From contig CP099842.1 of the NCBI GenBank assembly GCA_030062745.1, positions 8,191,838 through 8,255,837 on the forward strand: 64,000 bases of DNA, given 5' to 3'. A program made the translations under genes and the position numbers. The first letter of the stretch is position 1. Every line of letters begins with the position of its first letter. The notes under the pieces were generated by a model. The model worked only from the letters and a program-made list of their open reading frames with translations. It did not search any database and was not told the DNA's origin. Positions 44,213 through 56,329 of this stretch are shown here, piece by piece. The DNA is from Capitulum mitella (Eukaryota; Arthropoda; Thecostraca; Pollicipedomorpha; Pollicipedidae).

Positions 44213-44640
44213 GTCCGCCACCTCGGCATTTCGCAACAGCATTCATTTCACCGATGAAAATGGGTTCCGTGCCGTCCCGTCGTCGGCGCTCTTTGTCCAA
44301 CCGTCTACTGCATCCCTTGGGAGGAGACGGCGGCGAATCACGCAACCCTCGATCGATCCTGACGGGACCTCGGTCCGTCAGTCCACCCGAGATGGTGGCA
44401 GCAACAGCAGGTGTCACCGTCGGCGCAGATCACGCCATCGAAGTCCTGTAGCGGAGGAGGAAACCAGAGCATCTACGCAGGAAGCGTGGCAAAATGTGGC
44501 CGGTGCGTCTGCTGTGACGTCTTGCAAATCACGTAATCAGCTGACTTGTCCTAAAGATGCCAACCGCCAAACTGTCCTTTCGCTGACACTGAACAAAGCA
44601 AAAGAAGCTGCGGACTCCTAACAAAAATGACAATTGCTCA
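44213..44640 (+). promoter_or_regulatory. Conserved block upstream of IR copy 2
   Basis: Nearly identical to 58586-59000 and, for its central part, to the complement of 17390-17590. It includes GATGGTGGCAGCAACAGCAG and GTGTCACCGTCGGCGCAGAT. A frame is open through most of it here but is interrupted in the 58.6 kb copy, so coding is unlikely. Confidence 0.45.
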
Positions 44641-44726
44641 TACCGTTTAACGGTATGTCGCTCTCCAATTTTTCTGAGGCATTGCGTCTAAATTTCCGGT
44701 TTTATTTCTACGCTGATGTGGCGTCG

Positions 44727-44739
44727 GCGACTATTTATT
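44727..44739 (+). promoter_or_regulatory. TATA-like box before IR copy 2
   Basis: GACTATTTATTTC lies about 55 bases before the first ATG (44789) and is identical in the copy before 59159. Position and sequence suit a TATA box with a very short leader. No further core elements are evident. Confidence 0.3.
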
Positions 44740-44788
44740 TCCCAGAAGATTGCGATGGTACTGCTAGCTGTTTTTGTATGACAACACG

Positions 44789-46775
44789 ATGATGAGCTCT
44801 ATCAAGATCATGCTGCCGGTGCTGCTGCTCCTGCTCTCTCCATATGTTGACGCCGTCCAGCTCCCCTCCCAGCAGCTGCATCACCAGGAGCCGGCTGCCA
44901 ACCAGCCGCTGGTCGAGCAGACGGCGGCTGTGGTGCGGCAGCTGCTTCTGCCCAGCGCCGGCCAGCTGCCGCTGCGCGTGCTCAGCTGCGGCGGCGGCCG
45001 GCTGGACGTGGCCGCGCTGCTGGCGGCGCTTGGCTGGCCGCACGGCCTGCTGCTGACCGACTGCGGCCGCTGCGGCGCCGCGCCGGCCGGCCGACTCGTC
45101 TACGGCGACGGGCCCGGACCGCGACTGCTGCTGCTGCAGCGGCCCGACTGTCTGCAGGGCGACTACACGCCACAGCCCGGTCGCTGGAGTCCCGGCCAGG
45201 TGCTGCACGTGTCGACCGACTGCAGCACCTCGCTGCGTGCCGGGCTGTTCGCCAAGGTGCCGCACCCGATCTGTGTGGATGCCTCCTCCGGCCGGCTGAC
45301 GGTGACGCAGCTGCAGACCGACGGCTCTATGCGCCGCACGGGCCTGACCAACTCCACCACCTGGCTCCGGCCGGCGCACGACCTCACCAACACCACGTTT
45401 ACTGTCGTCTACCAAAACTACAGTCCGTTCTTCGAGTGTGAGCTGGAGCGGGATGGCCGGTGCCTGCGAGCCTTCGACACCGTCGCCTCCGTCCTGCTCG
45501 GCAATCTGGCGCAGCGGCTCGGCTTCCGACTCGAGTACGTGCGTGGCCCAGACGGTAGCTGGGGCCAAATAGAGAATGGCACGTGGGACGGCCTGATGGG
45601 CGAGGTGGCGGCCGGCCGTGCTGACATGGCCGTGGGCGGCATGTTCGTGACAGAGCTGCGCGGCACCGTGGTCGACTTTTGCCGACCACTGACTATGGTC
45701 TATTTGAACATAATGTCGCGTCCCTGGCCGCTCGGACCGCGCAGCGGGTTCTCGAATCTGCTCTCGCCGCTCGTCTGGACGCTGATCTTCGTCAGCCTGC
45801 TGGTCAGCTCGGCGGCGCTACTGTTGACCCAGATGGTCCGCGTGGACCGCCCAAAGCGCTGGTCGCTGGCCGAGTTGGCCTGGAGCCAGCTGGAGACCTC
45901 TTATCGGACGCTGGTTTCGCAGGGTCTGTCGCCCGGTCGCATGCAGTTGACGCGTCACTGCGGCGCCGGCACGCTCCTGTTCGGCGTTTGGCTGATGGCC
46001 GGCATCGTGCACCGAACCGCCTACACGACCAACCTGACTTCGACTTTGTCGCAGCCGTCGGCCTTCTGGGCGCCGGAAACGTTCGCCGACCTGGTGCGTC
46101 ACAAGTACCAGGTGGTGACGTACACTGGCTACGGCGCCTACACCGACTGGATGCAAGCGCAGAACAGCTCGCTGTTCCGGGCTCTCAAGCGACGATGGAC
46201 GCTGGCCGACCACATGGCCACGTTCCGGCGGATCGTCGGCTCCCGGGAGCGGGTGGCGTTGCTAGAGGAGACACCGTCCCTCCAGACGCTGCTGTACGAC
46301 ATCATGGTGGAGTCGGGCGGCGTCGTCACCGAGGCCGACGTCCACTACGGCCGGGAGAAGTTCATGCCATCAAACGTGGCCTGGGCCGTGCAGAAGAACG
46401 CGCCGTACCGGCCGTTGCTGGACGAATTGGTGCGTCGGGCGCAGCCAGCCGGCCTGGTGGACCGTCTGATGCTGATGGGCAGCGCAAGGCGGCGGCAGCG
46501 CGCCCAAGAGCAGGTGCTTCGCGCGCTGCCGACGACTGCCGGCCGCCTGCCACCGCCAGTCGGTGGTTGTGCTCAGTATGACGCATCTGAGAGACTCCTT
46601 CCTGCTCCTGCTGTGCGGTCAGGCGGCCGCCGGCTGCGTGCTGCTGCTGGAGCTGCTGCTGGCCAGCCACCGCCGGCGTCAGCAGTGCCAGCAGGCGCCG
46701 AGCGCTGAGCCCGGTCCTCCGCCAGACGGTCGAGCGGCTCTGCACAGCGCAGTCCCGCTGGCCGACCTGCGTTAG
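44789..46775 (+). pseudogene. Divergent ionotropic receptor, frameshifted before M4
   Basis: A single-exon IR starts at the ATG at 44789 with a Leu-rich signal peptide. It keeps the N-terminal domain, S1 (with VTELRGTVVDFCRP), M1, M3 ending TAYTTNLTSTLS and S2 up to RRRQRAQEQVL. At about 46517-46528 it has one base more than the intact copy (CTTCGCGCGCTG for CTTGCTCGCTG). The main frame then runs through Arg/Pro-rich nonsense to a stop at 46708, losing M4. The M4 and tail sequence persists in another frame to 46775 (LLLLCGQAAAG...HSAVPLADLR). Without M4 a normal channel is unlikely. Protein identity to the 59 kb copy is roughly 93% up to the break, by eye. Recent pseudogene or sequencing error. 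Confidence 0.85.
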
Positions 46776-46838
46776 TTACACGGAACTGGCTTATTGCACT
46801 GTAGTTGGCGAATGGCTGTCTGGGAGGAGTTAGCAGCT

Positions 46839-47590
46839 GGGTCACTCCACGCCAAACCGCACAGGAATTGACCCGAACCCTTTTGATTTTGGTGAAATTT
46901 AGTGCGCTCATAGAACCGATAATGAAATTGCCAGTCAAACATTGTTAGCCCCGGGTAACTCGGAGGTTAAAGGTACAGGTCATGAAACAATTTTTGCGGA
47001 CACTGTATGATTCAGATGCACGTAACTCACTGACAAATTGTCACAGGAAAGTGGGATTAGCGCCATGCGAAGGAGAAATGTCCCAACTTTGATAAGAAGT
47101 CTCATTTTTCGGCGATTTCGGGATGACCTTTTACCTGATCAACGCACTTGAGCATTTTTGGTTTGAACCATGTTTACCCGCCGTGATCTTCGCGGAAATG
47201 TAGCACAATATGGCCGTAGATATCAACAATAAGTGCGGCGAAAAAAAATTGAGGACAAATTGAAACCTTTTTCAGATTTCTTAAATTTAGTGTTACCAAA
47301 GGGCGCTTGAGAAATATGCCCTTAGGCTATTTGACGAACATTGATTGGTTTCGTGTCTTTCGTTTCTCCGTGTCTTCTGCAACTTGGTATACACAGTGTC
47401 CTGCGTGCCTGCTACACACCATCCTACTTTCAAATTGCTTGACCAGAAAAGGTAACTTTGACCTCAGAGGCCACCCAGGGCTAAAAATTTATGGCTGGCC
47501 ATTTTTCGATTGGCACTATGAGCGTACCAAATTTAATCGAAATCGAAAGAGGTCGGGTCAGTTCTTGTGCATCTTGACGTAGAATGACCC
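46839..47590. mobile_element. MITE in the IR 3' flank, copy 1
   Basis: The ends GGGTCACTCCACGCCAA and TTGACGTAGAATGACCC are inverted repeats with three mismatches, flanked by AGCT on both sides (possible 4-bp duplication). The same element sits at the equivalent place in the second duplication copy (61208-61952), so it was present before the duplication. It is absent beside the minus-strand IR gene. No coding capacity. Confidence 0.65.
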
Positions 47591-49229
47591 AGCTATGTTA
47601 TGCTTAGTTCGCACAAATGTCTGTGCACGCATATTTGAACTTGATGGGTGACATATTTTTATTACGCCAGGCGTCTGCTGTTATGTAGATACATCAAGGC
47701 GACAATATTTGGTAAATCTGGTCCATGACGTAACTTAGTTCCACCGCAGCGGCCACCGCACCTGTATGGGTAGCCATGTCGGTGCCTTCGAGGCCAGTCC
47801 GGTCAGGTCAGTTATGCTGCTAGGCCTGTTAATGAATCGGGTCATGAAATACAGATGCCCTAAGGCAAGGATTTTTTCTGTTTCCGGCCGGCATCTTCTG
47901 AATGCCTGGTGTCTGGGAACGCCCAAAACAGCACACTGTGCGTCCCGCGTACCAGTATAGTGTCTGCATAATATGTACAATGATGTATGATGGGGTCTTC
48001 GTAAATCGCTACTGACATTTATCACAAACAGTGTCAAATCCACTCTTCCTCCGCATCACCATCTGCGCCATTCTAAATGATAGAGTTTCACTGGTTGCAG
48101 GAAAAAAACATGGGCTTACAAACTGGGGGACATGGCTCCCTGTTTTTTTTTTTTGGAAATTTAGCCCTATCTGAAAAATGTCTCTGTCCTCCCTCGCACT
48201 TTTGTGGGTGCTCCTACGCTCCTGGAAGGAAACACGGCTGCATCTGGCTTTATCACTGAGTAGGTATTACGGCACAAGACGAACGTCTGCCCCCTGCCAC
48301 ATCTGCAGATAACTCACGACTAAAACTATTTCTGCAGACCGTGGTTTAATTCCCTTATCTGAAGGAATGCTCCCCTCTGATGATAATGTCGCTGAGGCAA
48401 CACAGAAGTTGTCAGATACAGATTTTCCATCGCAAACCTTCGCTACAAAACCAAGAAAAGGCATTGTGAAACAATTTTGGGTTTCCAGTGAAATGCGCTA
48501 TATAAATGTAAGGTTAACACGCGCAGTAGAAGAGGGTTTCGCACTAACGCGCACTGAAAGGAGGCGCAAAAATGACGCCTCTGATCTCGGAAATGGAAAA
48601 TGCTAGAGACATGAAATTTATGGGTAGGGTAGGGCCATACAGATCTACTTAATGTGCAATTTTCATGACCCTAGGCAAAAATCTTCAAGGTCGAAAGGGT
48701 CGAAAAGGTCAACTTTGTATACTTTCTCGGCCCGTACAGGCCATTTCGTACGGTTTTTCGAACGAAACGGGTGCTTTGGCGTCTCGGTTGAGGATTTCGG
48801 GTCATCATGTCAAGTCATTGGCCTATGACGCCATTCTTTTCATTTTTGCAGATCAGATTTTGAGGAACACGAAATGCTAGTGTAGCTTGAGTGTAAATTA
48901 GAGCGCTAAACACATCTTTTGGCGTATGTTTCGTGAAGATAGCCAACATCGGTACATTTGATCACTTCTAGCTTTTACTAACCTCTGCAAGGTCAAAAGA
49001 AGTGAGGCGAGGTCATTGACCTTGGATGAAGTTTTTTACCCAAAGTAAGTTTTATGTCGACTGTTTGCTCTTAAATTATTCCGTTGTAATCAACCCAGTT
49101 ACAAGATTTGATTGCTATAAAACGTAAAAATTATATATACATTGCGGTTCAGATTTGCTTTGCAACATGTCGATTTGTATGGAATACGCATTCAGTGACT
49201 CTGATAAAAGACGCGTGCGCACAATGATA

Positions 49230-49232
49230 CGC

Positions 49233-49272
<40 letters not shown>
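49230..49272. repeat. (TA)n microsatellite
   Basis: Alternating TA for roughly 40 bases. Confidence 0.95.
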
Positions 49273-49275
<3 letters not shown>

Positions 49276-50877
49276 TTGATCTTGACCTTTGACGACCTTG
49301 ACCTCCACTTATCCTGGTATATGTAAGCATATCAATGTGCACAAAGGTGTTTTTATTAGGGTCTTTAAATGCATTTTCATAAGAACCGACATGTTGCAAA
49401 GCAAATCTGGGTCAAGTCACAAGCTGATTGACTTTGACCTTTGGTGACCTTGACCCATACTGACCTCGGCTTTGTGCTTGGTACATCCATCACTTATGCC
49501 AAAATGTTGTCGGCTGATTATGTTCCAAGGGTAATCTTGCGTAGAACGCTAGTCCTTTCACAAAGTTCCCATTTGTCAGCGACAACCGTTATTTTCGTTA
49601 TGTTTGTCTGATTTATCTGTTTACATTAAAAGTGCAGCGACCAGCTCCGATCCATCCTCGAGATTTTCAAGAAAAACAGGTGGGGTCGCAAAAGTGCCCC
49701 TCCTTCCAGTGCGCGTGTTAAGCCGATAGCTATCTATGGGTAATCCGGTACTTTGTCCATCTTTTGATATCCATGGTATCGTGGTGATGAATTTTAGGAA
49801 TACTTTCACGACTGAAACATCTTGTCGGGCATGACGGCAGTTTTTGTATAACGAATACATATCAAAATGAAAGAGACAACAGGAGAGAGACGCAGAGAGA
49901 CACGAAGAATGGCCTGGATTTTCTTTTATTTGGCCCCTTTATAGTCATATGGCATAACTGTAGAGGCTTTACCTGCCGGCGGCCAGCTTTATGCTGGCGA
50001 GAGGTGCCTCCGCGTGCGGCGTCGATCTCTACGCCTTGACCTCGCGGCCGAGTCGAGCAGCCGTAGGGGTAGCGAGAGCCTCTGCGAGTGGCGGGGTCAT
50101 CCACCGGTGTTTTGACGCGGCCAGCGTGGATGTTGCTCGCCTAGTTTCATGGCCCTTGCCCGGTATTGACGCTGGCTGGGCGTCAGAGCGACGCCGTGAT
50201 TCGGTTGTCGGGTATCCCGTTGCGAGGACTCGAGACGCGTGCTGAGATTTCGCGCGAACAGTACAACATGAGACCCACATTTCCACAGTGATTTGTTTCT
50301 CCAGCTATCTAATAATGATGCGAATTTTCGGCCTGTCTGTGAGCGTGTTTTTGTTTGCGGCTACATTTATGTTACCACTTGTTCGACATACCACGATTAT
50401 AACAGCAGAAATAAGGGAAAGCAAAATGAAATGATGGAAGTGAAATCCGACAGAAATTGTGGAAATCGCTTTCGACTCCGTTACAGCCGAGTTCGGCGCT
50501 GTATTTCACCACAGTTTCCCCCGCATGTTCTGCAGCCAGATTATCATGGTATCATAGTAAACATGCAAAGACTGGAACACTTCTGTAATGAGTCAAGCTT
50601 GTTTGGTGTGCTTCGCTGAATCTACGTTGCAGCAGGTCGCATGACAAAATGCAATTACTTAAAACTTTCTTAATGTGGCAGCTCGCTTGACAAAATGCAA
50701 TTACCTAACACTTTCTTCATGCACTGCTAAACATGTCGGTCTGATGTCTGATCTCAGATGTCATCAAATGTTCATTCAGTGGACACTGGACATTGCCACC
50801 GAATGGGTTGTAGTCTGGATATTTCAGGTGACACATCGAGGGTGGGGGGATGCGATGCACTGCCAACCACACAATAA

Positions 50878-51137
50878 GGCTGGAATGCATGATGGATGTG
50901 ATCCTGTGCCACTCCAGAATACCGTGCGGCCGTCGTGTGCAGTTACACACTGGGACGACCGTCCCCTACCTGGTCAAAACACAGGGCACAAAGCCGTTTT
51001 AGTGGAAAGTGGCTCATTGCCAGGTCGCTTTTTGAACAGGCAACTCGTGAGAGCACATCAACGGTGGCTTGCCGTTCCGGCTGTGGGAGCGCAGGCGCGC
51101 ATCGAACAGCAACCGTCCAGCCGGGTCGCCGTCTGAT
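50878..51137. repeat. Dispersed repeat, copy 2 (pair with 41190-41465)
   Basis: Collinear with 41190-41465 at high identity with small indels and in the same orientation. It begins GCTGGAATGC and ends GCCGGGTCGCCGTCTG. No ends or coding potential identified. Confidence 0.7.
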
Positions 51138-51289
51138 CCAGGCGATTTAGAATTTTATTAAGGCCAGAATAGACTGGTTTATGTTCACAGTACCGGAGTT
51201 GTAACGCAGCTGTTGTTTCTATTGTCCGTTTGTTATCAAAACCCACATGCGGTTTTTGGATCTCAGTTATAACAGAGTCAAATCATGAC

Positions 51290-52560
51290 TCTGCAACGCC
51301 GCAATAAGCGCCGGTTTGGTGGCCGCCTCTCTCATCTTATGGTTCGGACCGCTCCACGCTTGAGCGGTTCCGTCAAGAAACTCCCTTTGCGTGGCAATAA
51401 GACGGACCCTAGAGCAGGTTCAGCGCTCCTGCGTTCCGGTCCACAGCCCTGTCCGCGTTCCGGTCCGTTCAGCTGACGGCCAGCGGCCGGCGAAACAAAG
51501 CATCAGCGCGGGATGGCACCACTCGGTCCGCAGAGTGCAGCGTCTCGCGCCGTCGGCCGAGCGCCGGCCATCGCTCGAGTGGCAGTCGGCGGCGAATATA
51601 TTATTTGCGAGCATCTGCACTCGGCCATCGCCCGGCTCGGCGGCGGCGACTGAACCCAGCTGCAGCGCGGCCCTGACAGTGCCAGCCTTTCACCTGAAAA
51701 CGCCGCCCATCAGACGATCTTTTCAGCCTGGAAGACGGGAGGAAATGGACCGGCGGCCGAGTCCGCTGGAGGCATTATCAACACCTGGTCGGTTCTGGTT
51801 AGGGGGCGAGCGCAGCTGCCGCCCATCGGGCATGGAAATCAAGGTGGCGTCTTGACAGGAGAACATGGCCGGCTAAGTTGACGATCCGAATCGGAGCTCG
51901 GCCCGGCGTGGGCCGCGCGGTCGGGTTGGCCGCTGCAGGGAGCTTTGCTTACCGCCCGCGCCTGGATTATCCAGCCACCTGCGCCAGCGCCGCCGGACCT
52001 GGCGCACCGGGTTCACCTGTTCGGTGCACTCTGAGTCGTCCCATTCCTGGCGTTGGGCCCCGCCGGGACTGTCCCCTCTCGCGGCCGAACAATGTTCGGG
52101 TCCGTCCGCGGCCGCAGGGCCGGGCCGAACCCGTCTGATGCGCCGCTTTTGCGCCGTCCGGCGGCGCCTCGTCGAACCCCGGCGCGCCGACCGACGGCCG
52201 TCCGCCGACTCCGACGAGGAAGTGGCCCGCTCGTCTGGCCTCGCGCCGCGCGCCGCGCTCCCACGCGTCCGGCGGCGACGGCCGGATGTGGTCCGGCGCG
52301 ACACGACGACGTGAGGGTCCGTGACGCGCGTGACGGCCGCGGCACAGGCGTGGCTGGCCATCTTCTGGGGGCCGCGTGACGGCCGCGCTGACGGCGCCAT
52401 GCGGCTGTGACCGGGCTCGTCCCGTCGTCCGTTGTACGACCGGCACGCGGCCGGTGAAAGGCGTCCTCGACCTTCTCACGATGACTTGCCTTGAGCGTAA
52501 GGGAAGCATCAGACGATATGAGACCGTGTGTGGCCGGCGGTTCCCCCATGACGCTAGATG
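51290..52560. other. GC-rich, CpG-rich stretch upstream of the CUB gene
   Basis: Strongly GC-rich for 1.2 kb between AT-rich neighbours. Long frames are open on both strands at once (for example 51967-52662 minus and 52053-52379 plus), which reflects composition. Near 52561-52597 a T-rich run ends in TTTTCAG, a possible acceptor. It may be a promoter region or 5' untranslated exon of the CUB gene. No coding exon could be supported. Confidence 0.35.
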
Positions 52561-53538
52561 ATGCGTGGTGGTTTGAGTTTTTGTTTTTGTTTTCAGACGG
52601 TAAATATAAAGGGAAATGGGGTCCGCCTGGCCCGGGTGTCGTCTCGGTTTTCCCGAAAACAAATGGACGGTACTTCAGACTTTCAAAATCGTCAGGAGAG
52701 CAGATACTTTTTCAATGAGTCCAACGGAGAGAAAAACGTCATGTCAACGTCGACGCACCAGATCAGATTTTTTTTTAAAGTGATAAGTTTACCAGAATGA
52801 CAGCATTTGCCATGAGACACTCATCTGTTCAATCGCTTGCAAAAATGGCAAGTATCTCAGCAAGCTGGAGCAGTTTAAAAAGCATGTTTAGTCGGTTTAT
52901 AGCCATATAATAACATAAAATGAAAAGGAATAAAAGACAGCCGTTTTCAGATAGTTCTGAATGCACTGTAGAAACATGCGATTCGTTTTGAGTGCTAAAG
53001 AATTAAATTAGCGTGCAGTGTGTAATTACACTAGTTTTGAGACGGGTTTCGATGCAATGCTGGAAATTGTCATGCCTTTTAAGCACTGCCTAACTGGAAG
53101 TTAGGGTAAAAGAAGCAAGTTAAGAGCAAAAATAGGATAAAACCAAAAAACGGGACAATGAAAGATCATTATGGGCGTTTCACGCAAACTGTCTTTCTTG
53201 GGCAGACAAAAAATTCTTAAAGTTCTGTCGGCTTCAAATGTATCACATGTAACCTTCCGGTTATCTTAAAAAAACGACGTGGAATTCCGTGCGCAGCTAC
53301 ATGTTCCGGTTGTTGTATACCGTATGCATGCTTTTAGCATGCAATGTCAGCTAGATGCTGCACGAAAAGCGGAGGCATTAACAGGTTCTGTGGAACAGAA
53401 TGCTACGTCAGCACCAGTTTCTGCTTGGTCCCGGCGACAAACTGATTTCGCGTCACAAAAAGTGGCCCAGGGCATCCACGAGCAAGTCCGTAAACGCCTC
53501 GACGCCACGGCATGCTCAAAGAGAACGGCTCGTTCCAG

Positions 53539-54592
53539 ATGAGTTTCTGTACCAGCCGGGCTCCACGGCGGTCCGGCTCGCGTTTCGTTCGGACGCGTAC
53601 AACCTTCACCCGGGCTTCAAGATCCGCTACGAGCTACTGAGCAAGTGTCGCGCCCCGTACGCCGACCCGACGCCCACTGTGATCCCTGGCTCCGGCGGCG
53701 CCAGCTGCTACACCAAGGTCACCAACCGGCGGGGCACTATTAGCACGCCGTTCCACCCCAACAACTACCCCAGCAACGTGGACTGCGTCTACGAGTTTGA
53801 AAGGTTCGTAGAGTTCGGCCGTGGCCGCAGCGGATATCGGACGAAAGTTGCCGACTGCACGTCCGTAGATGAGCACTTTAAACCGTGATCACGACTTTCT
53901 TACTTCATACCGCGGAATGCCTTGCACGTTCATCTGTTCGGCGGCAATCCCAGTGGCCCACATTCTCAGACGTGACTCTAGGAAGGGTTGCGAGCCACGG
54001 GAATGCGGCGGACGAGCACGCCGCCGAGACGAACTCGTCCACCGCGATCCGCCGCTCCCTGGCGGGAGTCTGTACTCGGACGGGCAATCCTTGCCGGCAG
54101 GGGCGACCCCCTGGTCTGCGGCGTCCGGATGCGGTCGCTGACGTTCGAGCTGCAGGACTCGTTCCAGTCGGCGTTCGGCGGCGCGTGTAAAGACTTCTTC
54201 CACTGCCCGGGCTGCGGCTATCTCTGCGGCACAGTCGACTTCGCTTGTGAGTCTGCCGTCGCCGGCACTGTTCGTGTGGTCGCTCCTGTCTCGCTGCTCT
54301 CGTTGCCTGGTTGTGTAAGCGTCTCGTTATACGACATACCAAAAAGGTGGAATAGAACCGGGTTCAATGCCCCATTGCGACGTTTGCCACTGCCTTGTTG
54401 TTCGGAATGCCGCATTCACTCGTGCTGGGCGTTGCGTCAAAATTCAAAACAGATTGGACAGGCAGACCGGATTCCGGTTTAGATAGCTCAGACAATCTAA
54501 TGCCATTTGTTTACGCGGGATCAACTTAGCATCCGCATAGAGCTTTTATTCATCTTTTCACTGTAATTTATCCTATGCTAAACATATAATTA

Positions 54593-54651
<59 letters not shown>

Positions 54652-54691
54652 TGACTTTGCCTGCCCCTGACCTGCCTTCGTTATTGCCTTC

Positions 54692-54772
<81 letters not shown>

Positions 54773-55842
54773 GGAAGGCAATACGTAAATAAATATATAT
54801 ATATGTATATGTTTATGCATTCATATATTCATTTATTTATGGGAAGGCAGTAATAAGGCCTGGCCAGGGGCAGACTTCAGCAGCAGTCGTTGGCAGCTTA
54901 CCACAACAGCAATACCACGACGTGCATAGTTCCGTGTGCAGTTTCAACATTAGCGGCAGACAGCGGTGCAGCGCGGCAGCAGACCCGGCGTCGGCCGTGC
55001 CGGTACGGGAGTCTACACAGCTGCCGAGACCGCGGCTGACGGGACACAGACAACATTGGCCAACGACAGCCGCCTCCAGACGGCGCGACGTCAGCAACTG
55101 CAAACTGATGGCCGGTCGGCCCGGCACGGCCGCTGGCCGACAGAACGTGACGACGTCGCGCTGCGGCCGGCCGCCCGCAGGTGGCCGCATTCTAATGCGA
55201 TCGTATTCGTCACGCCGATGACATCAGACCGGGTTCGTGGCCCCGCGTGACAGGCCGGGCCGGTGTTCCGCGTCACTGGGCGGCCCGAGAACGGCGGGGC
55301 AACGTCCGTCGGTGAGCAGCAGTGTTTTTAACAATGACGCGAAGCACACCTGGGCTCGATGGCGGACGCACATGGAGATGTCTGTCGGCTACAGAAAGAA
55401 CTGGCGCTCGTACCAGGCGGGCCATGAAGCACTGGCAGGAGCACGGTCTCCGCCACAGGCTTCAAGGGGCAGATGTCGGTCACTCCGGACAGTCTGCCGA
55501 CGAACTTACGTGGAGTTTGGCAGGCTGTCACTGCGAAAAGCCTTCTGCATCGCTCGGCAGAAACTCTACACGATCGTCCTCCGTCACCTATCGTCTTTTC
55601 CGAGTGTCATATACTTCGTGATGAAGCAGGCGTCTCGCAACAGACGCACGCTACTGGCGTGCCGAACCCACGTCCGTCCAATGTAGGAGTTCCGAGCCCC
55701 TGTGATTCTGTCCACCTCCGTTGCAGGGGTGGCCAGGTTCCAGCCAGATGCGTCGTCCATCAAGTTTCACTTTCACTCGGACGAGTCGGAGACACACAAG
55801 GGCTTCGTCGCGTCGTTCGAGCAGATCTACGACTGCGATTGA
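53539..55842 (+). CDS. CUB-domain protein, last three exons (5' part not found)
   Basis: Exons 53539-53803, 54101-54246 and 55727-55842 join in phase (entering phase 1, then 2, then 1). Exon A has the end of one CUB domain ([20 protein letters not shown] then [10 protein letters not shown]), a linker, and the start of another ([32 protein letters not shown]). Exon B holds its middle ([20 protein letters not shown], then [11 protein letters not shown]) and exon C its end ([35 protein letters not shown], stop). Exons A and C start at the same point of the CUB fold, showing domain-wise exon duplication. CUB domains are extracellular binding modules, so the product is probably secreted or membrane-anchored. 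No membrane segment follows the last CUB. The parent family (tolloid, cubilin, SOL-1 or other) cannot be told. Upstream exons were not identified. Confidence 0.75.
54597..54772. repeat. Two (AT)n microsatellites in the CUB intron
   Basis: AT runs at about 54597-54650 and 54697-54772 flank a short unique segment. GGGAAGGCA/TTGCCTTCCC motifs next to the AT runs recur at 54684, 54772 and 54841, in both orientations, giving local inverted repetition. Confidence 0.9.
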
Positions 55843-56039
55843 TGCCGCGGGGACGCGCCGGCCACGGACCGGTAGCGCCGCCTTACGGCGAGGACGCAAA
55901 CTGACGCTGCGGGCAGCCGGCGCGCGAACGCAGAGGGCGCGGCCGTCGCTCGGCACAGGGCCGATCCGTGGGCTGCGCCGGCGACTCCTCCGCGTGAAGA
56001 GGGCAGCGCGCGCTACGGCAGGTGATGATACAGTTTCAG

Positions 56040-56215
56040 AGGCTAGATGGGCAGGACTGCAGTGCAGTGCAGTGCGGTGGACGCGAGGACGCGAAAGAGA
56101 CGACCGGAAATGTCCGGCAGTGTTCCGTTGACACGAGATTGGCAGCGAGCAGCGACTCGCCGTGACCTGCCAGATTCAATACCTCCTTGTCCAGAATAAA
56201 GCTGAACATGGCTGA
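56040..56215 (-). repeat. Dispersed repeat related to 41780-42030
   Basis: On the minus strand TTCTGGACAAGGAG, GGAACACTGCCGGACATTTC and CGGTCGTCTC are in the order seen near 41915-41970. A (GTGCA)n-like run (GCAGTGCAGTGCAGTGCGGTG) at 56058 expands one end. Confidence 0.5.
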
Positions 56216-56329
56216 CTTCAACGGCGATTTCTCTGTACAAGCACTAAACAGTATGTCATGACTACCGTATTATTCGCTGATGTCTGCTCGGCAATTCGTT
56301 CATGTTACGGTCGCACGTTGCTCGCATGC

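Larger units (their letters stand above)
44213..48635 (+). repeat. Segmental duplication, copy 1 (IR locus and flanks)
   Basis: Starting at GCCACCTCGGCATTTCGCAA and continuing to about 48635 (GGTAGGGCC), the sequence is collinear with 58586-63035 with only small indels: 5' block, IR gene, MITE and about 1 kb of 3' flank. The right limit is uncertain because in copy 2 a TTAA element begins immediately after the homology. Confidence 0.9.
48640..51250. other. Intergenic DNA with repeats, no gene recognised
   Basis: Includes TGACCT-rich DNA at 49280-49480 (for example TTGACCTTTGACGACCTTGA), a microsatellite, and a dispersed repeat at 50878-51137. A GC-rich patch at 49975-50250 has no recognised feature. 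Confidence 0.4.

Noticed and set aside
44196-44621. A 141-codon frame across the conserved block upstream of an IR gene
   Set aside because: The duplicate at 58586-59000 is interrupted in that frame and the minus-strand locus keeps only the central part, so the conservation is not coding.
51967-52662. A 231-codon minus-strand frame and overlapping plus-strand frames in GC-rich DNA
   Set aside because: Open on both strands, Arg/Pro/Gly-rich and without domain or splice support; best explained by composition.
55322-55690. Plus-strand frames in the CUB intron ([11 protein letters not shown]... and [11 protein letters not shown]...) that loosely suggested a Tc1-type helix-turn-helix region
   Set aside because: No conserved transposase block could be matched on either strand and no terminal repeats were found.
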